Source of the DNA: BD2-11 sp965221785
Lineage (GTDB): Bacteria > Gemmatimonadota > Gemmatimonadetes > Longimicrobiales > Gaopeijiaceae
Length of the DNA stretch: 64,000 nucleotides
Direction: 5' to 3'
NCBI GenBank assembly: GCA_965221785.1
Contig: CBDCSR010000003.1
Coordinates: 186,001-250,000, forward strand
Positions 1 to 7,535 of the stretch are shown in pieces (within the stretch, counting starts at the first letter, position 1; each line of letters opens with the position of its first letter). The translations under genes and the position numbers were made by a program. The notes beneath the pieces are model-generated. The model saw only the letters and a list, made by a program, of their open reading frames with translations. It did no database searches and had not been told where the DNA came from.

Positions 1-591
1 TTCGACGACTTCAAGCGCAGGCGGTTCAGGGCGACCCATACGCCGGAACTCCTCGCCATGGAGCTCTACGAGGTCTTCGTCGATCACCGGTCCGAGTCCG
101 CTGCGGTCAGACGCGCCGTCTACCGGCGTTGGCGGGCGAGTTCCTCATTCCGCGACCGGACCATCCGTCTACTCGCCTGCGAAGAAACATCGCCAGCCCG
201 TCTCAATCTCACCGGAGGCGCGATGCTGGCCCGGGCGATCGCCCGGGAGATCCCGCGATCCTGCGACCAAGCCGCCTGGCGGCGTGCCCGCGACACCGTT
301 CATGCGCTGTCCGTCCGCGTCGGGTGGCTCTTACGCAGCGTCGAGCTGCTGCGTAGGGCAAGGAGGAGGGGAACAGAGGACGAGCGGATTCTGGACTCCC
401 TGGGTCGCGCGTTGCCGGCGTCGATGCCGCCAGGTCCGGGCAACGCTCGTCCGACGCCCCCGGGCGAAGTGGCTTCATGCGACGCCGGACTGGCCTTGAG
501 CCGCGCGAGTGCGCGCCTGCTGAACCTCCAAGGGGAGGACGGCGCTTGGGAAGGCGAGATGGTCTGGTGTCCCATGCTCACGGCGCAGTAG
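1..591 (+). pseudogene. Truncated class II terpene (squalene-hopene-like) cyclase, 5' end outside window
   Basis: The frame is open from base 1, so the true start lies upstream; an internal ATG at 58 is only one possible start. The last 30 residues (LLNLQGEDGAWEGE, then CPMLTAQ) resemble the first QW-like repeat and following helix near the N-terminus of squalene-hopene and related class II cyclases. A normal enzyme would continue for about 550 residues, including a DXDD acid motif, but TAG stops it at 589-591 and no continuation appears in any frame downstream. The preceding ~160 Arg/Ala-rich residues are unassigned. I read it as a 3'-truncated remnant. An intact unrelated protein ending here is the alternative, so confidence is modest. 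Confidence 0.4.
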
Positions 592-615
592 CGGAAACCC
601 GAAGGGGCTAATCAA

Positions 616-640
616 GGCAGGAGATCACGTAAGTTCAATC
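616..640 (+). repeat. Degenerate direct repeat, left copy
   Basis: This 25-base block ends in CACGTAAGTTCAATC and matches 18 of 25 positions, without gaps, to 27602-27626, which ends in CGCGTAAGCTCAATC. The left copy lies 25 bases after the stop of a truncated gene; the right copy lies just past the integrase and at the broken end of another gene. That could mark an old recombination junction, but the identity is low. Confidence 0.25.
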
Positions 641-1071
641 AGGGCTGCACGATCTGCCACTCCTGCCGTTGAAGGGCATCCGACTGAACCGTCCCGAAAT
701 CCCCGGAATGCAGGAGTGATCGGCGGGAATCGGAGCAGGTGATTTGCCGCTGTGCGACTGGCCCAAATCAAACCCCACCCAGTCTTCCTAGGCTTCCCGC
801 GAGTCAGCGGTCCCGACGTGTCCGGTAAAGGGTCCGGCGCGCAACGCGTCGGTTTCGACGTATCCGGCAGTAAGCGCCACAAGCCGTGGCGACACGGCGG
901 CGGAGACGATGACGGCGTCTTCGGAGGATATCCGAGTTGGGCCATGAGTCACGTCCAAAATGCTTTTGCGTTCACGGCGACTTGAGTCTCGTTGCCAAGG
1001 TTGGAAGCCAAGGGCGGGCGCGTGAGGGGCTCCACTTCCACTCGTCGTTTGGGCTCCACGTGTTATATTCC

Positions 1072-1089
1072 GCCTCCTTCGGAGGAGGC
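1072..1089 (+). promoter_or_regulatory. GC-rich hairpin in leader of barrel gene
   Basis: GCCTCC (1072-1077) pairs with GGAGGC (1084-1089); an alternative register, CCTCC with GGAGG around a TTC loop, is equally possible. It sits about 55 bases before the ATG at 1144 and just after a TATATT box, so it would lie in the 5' leader. No poly-T follows, so a terminator is unlikely. Confidence 0.3.
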
Positions 1090-1143
1090 CGAAGGGACAT
1101 ATGAGACGCCTCGGTCGCAAGAAACCGGAACGGAGAGCATACC

Positions 1144-1755
1144 ATGAGCAGGTTCATCTGGCTGGCCGGTCTCATGTTGATCGCCGTCCCGGCGACCGCT
1201 CAAACCACGTTGGGCCTGAGAGGCGGCATCGGCTTCGCATCCGTCGCCATCCAAGGGGTGGAAGTCGAGGAAGAATCTGTCTCCCGCATCGTGGCGGGCA
1301 TGGACCTCGGCATCCGCGCCTCCAGCGTGCTCAGCCTGAGACTTGGAGGCGTGTACGCTCAGAAGGGCGGCACCGCCACCGTCGAGGGCTTCGAGGTCAC
1401 GCTCGATGTCGACTACCTCCAGTTCTCGGCCTTGACGAGGCTCGCCACGCCGGGCAAAGGAGGCTTTTCCGTGGGTGTGCTGGCCGGCCCTTGGGCCGGC
1501 TACCGACTCTCATGCGATGTGGAAGCCGCCGCCGAGAGTTTCAGTCTCAGTGCCCCCTGCGACGATGGGGGCTTCGACACCAGGGCGCTCGACTACGGGC
1601 TGGCCTTCGGCGGAGGTGTCGAGCTTCCTCTCGCGGGCAGTCTCCGCTTGGGTTTCGATGTGCTTTACTCGCTCGGACTTGCCGAGGTGGACGACGCTGA
1701 CGCCAAGACCCGGCACCTGAGCCTTCAGACCGGCTTGGTCTTCCCGGTACGGTGA
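1144..1755 (+). CDS. Small outer-membrane beta-barrel protein
   Basis: This 203-residue protein begins with a clear Sec signal (about residues 1-20, ending PATAQ). The remainder alternates short hydrophobic and polar segments rich in Gly, Leu and aromatics (for example LGLRGGIGFASV and LRLGGVYAQ), as in the PorT/OmpA-like beta-barrel family of about 200 residues. Two Cys (in LSCDVE and SAPCDD) could form a loop disulfide. It likely sits in the outer membrane with unknown cargo or role. A GGAGAG ribosome-binding site lies 8 bases before the ATG. No gene is close enough for an obvious operon. A soluble periplasmic beta protein is the alternative. Confidence 0.7.
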   Translation: MSRFIWLAGLMLIAVPATAQTTLGLRGGIGFASVAIQGVEVEEESVSRIVAGMDLGIRASSVLSLRLGGVYAQKGGTATVEGFEVTLDVDYLQFSALTRLATPGKGGFSVGVLAGPWAGYRLSCDVEAAAESFSLSAPCDDGGFDTRALDYGLAFGGGVELPLAGSLRLGFDVLYSLGLAEVDDADAKTRHLSLQTGLVFPVR

Positions 1756-2090
1756 CCAGCGGGGCATGGACGATCGTGATCGCCATTCCCCCAAAGCCGG
1801 GGCGCGGTGCCGTACGCCTCCCCATGCTTTCGCGCCAGTGGCGATCCGGTATCCCTCTACTACCTTGGCGACGATGCCGCCGCCAGCAGGTCGACCGCCT
1901 CCAGAAACTGCCATTGCCAAAGGGGGAACCCTCAACGGAGGGCTCTATCTTGGCGAACCCACGAAGGGTACGCTGAACTCGCTGCCTCTGGGGGTAGGAC
2001 ACCGTTGATTTCTTCGAAATGTGGGGTCTTCGAGGGCTGCGAATCGGGGGCGAACAGTCCGACAGATCCCAGCGGCCCGGGACCGGCGGG
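1756..2090. other. Intergenic stretch, about 335 bp
   Basis: Nothing recognisable: no coding frame with a start signal, no strong hairpin and no terminator with a T-run. The frame of the next gene is open from 2019, but codons before 2091 do not look like part of its signal peptide. Confidence 0.45.
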
Positions 2091-3128
2091 ATGACTCGCG
2101 TAGTCATTGGCTTGGCTGTCGTTGCTTCGTTTGCTTCCGCCTGCCGCGACGGCGTCGTCGATCCTGTGCCCGGGGCCTGTGCCGCCGATCACGGTGCTCG
2201 GATCAGGTTCGGGTTCTACGCGTTCTTCGCGCCTGTGAGCCATAGCGAGGACGCCAACCCGGACTCGCCGGGGTTCGCCCGGCACGCAGGATACGAGGCC
2301 GATTTGCTTACGGCTTTCGAGGCGATGGAGCCACGCGGGATGACAGTCATGCGGAAGCCCGTCGCGGACTGGCCGGGCATCTGGCTGCTTCCGGCGACAC
2401 CCGATTTCGACATGGTAGGGGGAGGCATCACCATTCTGGAGTCCCGCACCCTCGATGCCTCGGGTGAGCGGGCTATCGAATTCACGTCGGGCCACATCGC
2501 CTTCCGCCAGTCGCTGCTGGTTCGATCCCGGGATGCGGAGCGCTTTGGTTCGTACGACAGTTTGAGCAGTGCGGTGCGCGTCGGAGTCCTCCGCGGGTCC
2601 ACCGGAGAGGCGCGGTTGCTCCAGATCACGGGACTCACGGACGAAGGCGGCGTCCTTGCGGCCGGGACGAGAATCGAGACGCCCCAAGGCGTAATGGTTG
2701 CCGACGGGACGGCCCGTTACACGATCACCGCGGCATCCGCCTCGGTCGAGTTGGAGGGCAGGACCCGCATCTCCCCGCCTTCGACTGCGATGCCCCAAGT
2801 CGTCTACTTGGGCGATGTGTCGGGCGAGAGCGAATTGCTGACTGCCTTGCGCACGGGGATGATCGACGCCGTGGCTCAAGTCGAGGTCGGCAACGGAGAG
2901 GCGGCGAGAGCATCGGAGGGCGCGTTTGCTGTGGCCGTCGTCGATTCCTTGGCGGAGTACGGCGGATTCGCGCTCGACGCCGAAGACGGCGAACTGCTCG
3001 ACTGCATCGACGAGCGACTCGATTGGCTTACCGACCAGCGGCGGATCGGCTACGCGGAATGGCGAGCGGACCCAGGCGTGTTCCTCTCTCGCGCGGCCTT
3101 GTGGAATCGTAGTGCGGGCACGACTTAG
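2091..3128 (+). CDS. Periplasmic amino-acid-type (SBP family 3-like) binding lipoprotein
   Basis: The start at 2091 is chosen because it gives a compact lipoprotein signal, MTRVVIGLAVVASFASAC, with Cys18 as the lipidation site; an earlier ATG at 2019 would bury the signal behind 24 polar residues. The 345-residue product has the layout of family 3 solute-binding or arogenate/cyclohexadienyl dehydratase-like proteins: an early beta strand (RIRFGFYAFF), YEADLLTAFEA, the transition VGGGITI near the middle, and VGVLRGSTGEARL where the second lobe begins. No permease or ATPase gene lies nearby, so it may be an orphan receptor or a periplasmic enzyme. Fold confidence is fair; ligand unknown. Confidence 0.65.
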   Translation: MTRVVIGLAVVASFASACRDGVVDPVPGACAADHGARIRFGFYAFFAPVSHSEDANPDSPGFARHAGYEADLLTAFEAMEPRGMTVMRKPVADWPGIWLLPATPDFDMVGGGITILESRTLDASGERAIEFTSGHIAFRQSLLVRSRDAERFGSYDSLSSAVRVGVLRGSTGEARLLQITGLTDEGGVLAAGTRIETPQGVMVADGTARYTITAASASVELEGRTRISPPSTAMPQVVYLGDVSGESELLTALRTGMIDAVAQVEVGNGEAARASEGAFAVAVVDSLAEYGGFALDAEDGELLDCIDERLDWLTDQRRIGYAEWRADPGVFLSRAALWNRSAGTT

Positions 3129-3330
3129 GGTAGCCCTGACCCGTTTCACACCCGCACACGATTGTTGTACCGGTCCTTGATACCCCGGAACGAGATCCAT
3201 CGTCCGGCTGGCCACAATCAAGACCGAACAACAGATCCTTCGGCTCACATCCTGTCGACCGTTTCGCGCCACGAGGCTCCCCGTGTATCCAAGCAGCCAG
3301 GCTTACGTCAGGCTGCCAAGGTCATCCATT

Positions 3331-6300
3331 TCACCGATACCGCACCCGGAACAGCAAGCAATAGAGGGCCGGCACGAACCCCAGGGTCAGGACCGTGGCG
3401 AACACCAATCCGAACAGGATCGCCACCGCCATTGAGACGAAGAGGGGGTCGCCGCCGAACCAAAGGGGCAGCAGCCCGCCGACTGTTGTCGCCGTCGTCA
3501 GCATGATCGGGCGCAGCCTCCGCTGTGCAGCTTCCAGGACCGCCGGACCGGGCTCCAGACCGTTCTCATCAATCTCGATGCGAATGCGGTCGATGAGCAC
3601 GATCGCGTTGTTGATGACGATGCCGGCCAGTGAGATGACGCCGAGCAGCGTCATGAAACCGAAGGACTGCCCGGTTACCAAGAGGCCAGCCACCACGCCG
3701 ATGAGGCCCAGTGGGATGGTCAGGACGATGATGAACGGCTTGCGCAGCGAGTTGAACTGGCCCACCAGCAGGAGCAGGATCAAGAGGCCGGCCACGGGCA
3801 GCTTCTCGGCGATGGATGCGTTGGCGTCGGCCGAACTCTCGAACGTTCCGCCGATCTCGTAGCTGTAGCCCACCGGCCAGCTGTACTGCCGTTCCGCCAG
3901 CCAAGGCTCCAGGGCGGCGGCGATGCTGAATGCGGTGGCGTTTGCACCGGGATCGAGGTCCGCGAGAACCGACAGCGTCTTCGAGCGGTCGCGGCGGAGG
4001 ATCCTGGACGGCTCGAAGGTGAGCGCGATGTCGGCGACCTGCCGCAGCGCCACGTTCTGGCCGGACTGGGCGTAGACGTTGATCGACTCCAGTTTGCCGA
4101 TGTCCTCCCGCCCTCCGACTTCGGAGCGCAGCACCACGGGAATCGCCTTGTCGCCCTCCCGGTATTCCGTGACCGGCGAGCCCGATAGGGCCGTACGCAG
4201 GGAGACGGCAATGTCCTGGTTGGTGATGCCCGCGCGCCGCGCCCGCGCGTTGTCGATGTTCACGATCAGCTTCTTGGTCTGCGCGCCCCAGTTGTCCGTG
4301 ATGTTGCGGGTGCCCGGGAGCGACGCAAGGTGGGTCTTCACGCCGTCCGCCAGATCGAACAGAACGTCTTGGTCCGCGCCATAGAGCCGGACCTCCACCG
4401 GCGTACCACCTCCGGGACCCGAAGTCAGTCGCTTGAGTGACACGTCGATGTCGGGGTGATTGGCCTCCACGTATGTGCGCAGTCGGTCGATGACCGTGTC
4501 CTGGATGTCGAAGACCGATGCGTTTGCGATGAAGGCCGCGTATCCGCTGTTGGGTTGCGCCTGGCTGTAGCCGAGAGCGAAGCGGGGTGCGCCGGTGCCT
4601 GTGAAAATGCCCCAGTTGCGGATGCCTTCGCGATTCTCGCCCGCGGCCAGCTCCTCGATCAGGAAAAGCTCGATATCGAGCATGGCCGCTTCCGTATGTG
4701 CGAACGAGGTGCCGTAGGGGAACTCGAAATCGCCGGTGAAGAGCACTTCGGTGCTGTCCGGGAAGAAGTTCTGCTCGACGAGGCGGAACAGCCCCAAGGT
4801 TGCGGCCAGCAGTCCGAATGCTCCGGCGACCGTAACCAGGGGGCGCCGGAGCAGGGATTGGAGAACTCCGCGATAGCGCCGGTAGAAGGGAGTGTCGAAC
4901 TCCGCGTCCCCCGCCGAACCGCTGCGCCGCTTCACCCTCAGGAAGATCATGCACAGGAGCGGGATCATCGTGATGGCGAGCAGCCAGGAGGAAAGCAGGG
5001 TCAGCGCGATCACGACGGCCAGCGGCGCCGTGTACTCACCGACCGCGCTCTCGGCCAGCACGATGGGCAGGAATGCGGCGATGGTGGTCAGAGAGGAGAC
5101 CAGCAGCGGAATGCGAAGTTCTCTCGAAGAGTCCAGGGCCGCATCGCGGGCGTTCTCCCCACCCTCCAGACGCACCAGGATCGATTCGCTCATCACGATG
5201 GCGTTGTCGACCAGAAGTCCCAGTGCGATGATCAGCGAGACCAGCGACATCTTGTCAAGGCCAATGCCCAGGTATTGCATCAGCATCAGCGTGGCCATCA
5301 TCGCCATGGGAACCAGACTGGCGACCACGAGACCGGTACGAAGCCCCAGAAAGAGCAGCATGCACACCAGAACGATTCCCACGGCTTGGAGGATCGAGTT
5401 CACGAAGGTGGACACGGCCCGGTCCACGACCTCGGGCTGGAAGGCCAGAATGTCGAAGGCGACACCGACGGGATAGCGCCCCTCCAACTCCGTGACGGCC
5501 GCCCGGATGTTCTCGCCCAGTTGAATAATGTTGCCGCCGTCGCGCATCGAGACCGCCAGCGCCAAGGCCGGTTGTCCGTTGGCTCGTACCCTCGCGCGGG
5601 GGGGATCGGCGTAGCCGCGGCGGATTTCGGCAACATCGCCCAGGTACACCGTCTCGCCTGTGCCCGGCAGCGTGATCAGCGTCTGCCGGATGTCGTCCAA
5701 GGACGTGAAGTTGCCCGTAGGCTCCAGGGTGACCCGCTCGACGCCCGTCTCAACGGCTCCGCCCGAGATGATGATGTTGCTGGATTGCAGGATGCCCTGA
5801 AGCTGCGGCACCGATAGGCCCAGCCCGGAGAGACGGGCGTTGTCGAAGTCCACGAAAACGCGCTCTTCTTGCGTCCCGTGGATCTCGACCTTGGCGACAT
5901 CGCCGATCCGCAGAAAGACATCGCGCACTTGCTCGGCGATCTCCTCAAGTTCGACATAGGAGAACCCGTCCGCCGTAAGCACCAGCACGGTCCCAAAAAC
6001 ATCCCCTAGTTCGTCGTCCACGACCGGAACCACCCCCTGGGGCAGTTCGCCGGCGGTCCGGTCCACCTTCCGGCGTAGATTGTCCCATACCGGTCGCAGG
6101 TCCGTCACGGTCTCGCGGAGTTCGACGGTGATGATGGACAGTCCGGTACGGGACTCGCTCGTGATGTGGGCGACCTCGGGAATCTCCTGGATTGCGCTCT
6201 CCAGCTTGTCGGTCACCAGAAGTTCAACCCGCTCGGGCGCTGCCCCGGGGAACTGGGTGCGCACGATGGCGCTGCGCACGAGAAAGCCGGGATCCTCCGC

Positions 6301-6402
6301 ACGGGGGAGCCCCCGATATGCGGATACTCCCGAGAGTGCGACCACTGCGAGCGCCACGAAGGTGACGACCCTGTTGTCAATTGCGTATCGGGTCAGGTCC
6401 AT
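3331..6402 (-). CDS. RND efflux pump inner-membrane permease (HAE1/AcrB-like)
   Basis: The 1023-residue length and twelve-helix, two-loop layout are typical of AcrB-type proton-driven exporters. The sequence opens with the usual short cytoplasmic tail and TM1 (residues 1-30). The porter loop includes FPGAAPERVELLVTDKLE, and TM4 carries GLLVDNAIVMSE, where the second Asp of the AcrB Asp-Asp pair is Asn, as seen in a subset of HAE1 pumps. The second half repeats this (GVISLAGIVINNAIVLID). It is the last gene of an operon with a membrane-fusion adaptor 26 bp upstream and a TolC protein before that, so it forms a complete tripartite pump. Substrate cannot be read from sequence. No local regulator gene is seen. 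Confidence 0.95.
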   Translation of the reverse strand: MDLTRYAIDNRVVTFVALAVVALSGVSAYRGLPRAEDPGFLVRSAIVRTQFPGAAPERVELLVTDKLESAIQEIPEVAHITSESRTGLSIITVELRETVTDLRPVWDNLRRKVDRTAGELPQGVVPVVDDELGDVFGTVLVLTADGFSYVELEEIAEQVRDVFLRIGDVAKVEIHGTQEERVFVDFDNARLSGLGLSVPQLQGILQSSNIIISGGAVETGVERVTLEPTGNFTSLDDIRQTLITLPGTGETVYLGDVAEIRRGYADPPRARVRANGQPALALAVSMRDGGNIIQLGENIRAAVTELEGRYPVGVAFDILAFQPEVVDRAVSTFVNSILQAVGIVLVCMLLFLGLRTGLVVASLVPMAMMATLMLMQYLGIGLDKMSLVSLIIALGLLVDNAIVMSESILVRLEGGENARDAALDSSRELRIPLLVSSLTTIAAFLPIVLAESAVGEYTAPLAVVIALTLLSSWLLAITMIPLLCMIFLRVKRRSGSAGDAEFDTPFYRRYRGVLQSLLRRPLVTVAGAFGLLAATLGLFRLVEQNFFPDSTEVLFTGDFEFPYGTSFAHTEAAMLDIELFLIEELAAGENREGIRNWGIFTGTGAPRFALGYSQAQPNSGYAAFIANASVFDIQDTVIDRLRTYVEANHPDIDVSLKRLTSGPGGGTPVEVRLYGADQDVLFDLADGVKTHLASLPGTRNITDNWGAQTKKLIVNIDNARARRAGITNQDIAVSLRTALSGSPVTEYREGDKAIPVVLRSEVGGREDIGKLESINVYAQSGQNVALRQVADIALTFEPSRILRRDRSKTLSVLADLDPGANATAFSIAAALEPWLAERQYSWPVGYSYEIGGTFESSADANASIAEKLPVAGLLILLLLVGQFNSLRKPFIIVLTIPLGLIGVVAGLLVTGQSFGFMTLLGVISLAGIVINNAIVLIDRIRIEIDENGLEPGPAVLEAAQRRLRPIMLTTATTVGGLLPLWFGGDPLFVSMAVAILFGLVFATVLTLGFVPALYCLLFRVRYR

Positions 6403-6428
6403 GGGCAGGGAAGGTTCGGGTAGTGCCT

Positions 6429-7535
6429 TCAGCGGGCATCCAGGAGGCGCACCCTCTGTCCCGGAGCCAGCGTTCCGAGTCCGGCGGTGGCCACATATTC
6501 GCCGTCCTCCACGCCTCCGAGAATCTCCAGACCCTCGGGCATCAGCGCGCCGGTTTCAACGGTTCGGCGTTCGGCCGTGGCGACGTTTGCGGTGTCCGGC
6601 GGCGTGAGGACGTAAACGAAGCGCCCCCGCTGGTCCTGACCCACGGCCTCGGGTGGAACCAGAACTCCAGTGGCGCCGGGCCGGCCCTCGATGTGGAATG
6701 TGACTTCGGCCGCCATGCCGGGGCGCACCTGCGATGCGTATGGCTGCGCGTTCAACCGCACGATCACCGGAAAGCCACCGGCGCCTGCGGCTGCCGTGCC
6801 AACCTCCGTAACGGTAGCGTCGAAGGCGCCGTCGCCCAGCGCGCCGAAGACCACCTCTGCGGGACGCCCGGCACGCATTTCGCCGATGAAAGCCTCCGGC
6901 ACCACGACCTGCACTTCGGGATTTCCACCCGTGTCGATGACGACCACTACGGTCTGGCCGGCCCCCACCGCCTCGTTGACGTCCACCGCCACTCGGCTGA
7001 CCGAGCCGTCCACCGGCGCCTGTAGGCGCGCATAGGATACCTGCTGCTCGGCTAGGCGCAGCGCCGTCGCCGCTGACGTTTCGGACGCGTTCGCCGATTC
7101 GTAGGTTGCGCGTGCGGCGTCCAGGTCGCTCATGGAGGCGTTGCCGCTCTCGTAGAGCGCGACTACGCGCTCGTAGGTTGCGCGCGCGTTGCGAGCTTGG
7201 GCAAGCGCCTGAGCGACACCGGCTTCGGCTTGCTGGCGCCGTAGTTCCAGATCGCCGGCGTCCAGCCGCGCCAGCACCTGCCCGAGCCGGACCGAACTGC
7301 CCACGGCGACCTCCACTGCGGTCACCGTGCCGGCCACGCGGAAAGCCAGATCCTGCTCGGAGGCCGCTCGGGCGATCCCCGCAAAGGTGCGGGTCCGGTC
7401 TGCGCCCGCGACGACGGCGCGGGCATACCTGACCGGGCGGATGTCCGCAGAGGATGCCGCTTCCTCCCCGCCGCACCCGGCAACCAGACCGACCGCAAAC
7501 AGGAGGACAGGGATCCGGGCGACATATTGGTCCAT
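6429..7535 (-). CDS. RND efflux periplasmic adaptor (membrane-fusion protein)
   Basis: This 368-residue lipoprotein has signal and lipobox VGLVAGC (Cys near 21). The domain order is typical: lipoyl half-motifs (FRVAGTVTAVEVAVGSSV and YARLQAPVDGSVSRV), an Ala-rich alpha-hairpin between them (about residues 90-170), then beta-barrel and membrane-proximal domains with RPGMAAEVTF. It bridges the permease to TolC. The ATG at 7535 is preferred over GTG three bases upstream because GGAGG is spaced correctly, and it shares a base with the upstream TGA stop (TGATG), implying translational coupling to the TolC gene. The C-terminus lies 26 bp before the permease start. Confidence 0.93.
   Translation of the reverse strand: MDQYVARIPVLLFAVGLVAGCGGEEAASSADIRPVRYARAVVAGADRTRTFAGIARAASEQDLAFRVAGTVTAVEVAVGSSVRLGQVLARLDAGDLELRRQQAEAGVAQALAQARNARATYERVVALYESGNASMSDLDAARATYESANASETSAATALRLAEQQVSYARLQAPVDGSVSRVAVDVNEAVGAGQTVVVVIDTGGNPEVQVVVPEAFIGEMRAGRPAEVVFGALGDGAFDATVTEVGTAAAGAGGFPVIVRLNAQPYASQVRPGMAAEVTFHIEGRPGATGVLVPPEAVGQDQRGRFVYVLTPPDTANVATAERRTVETGALMPEGLEILGGVEDGEYVATAGLGTLAPGQRVRLLDAR

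Larger units (their letters stand above)
592..1143. other. Intergenic stretch, about 550 bp
   Basis: No convincing coding frame: the short open frames lack ribosome-binding sites and have no recognisable protein sequence. It contains a degenerate copy of a block also found beyond the integrase (see repeats at 616-640 and 27602-27626). The 12-mer CGGCGGGAATCG at 721-732 recurs at 27575-27586. A GC hairpin at 1072-1089 lies before the next gene, preceded by TATATT at 1064-1069, a possible -10 box without a clear -35. Confidence 0.5.
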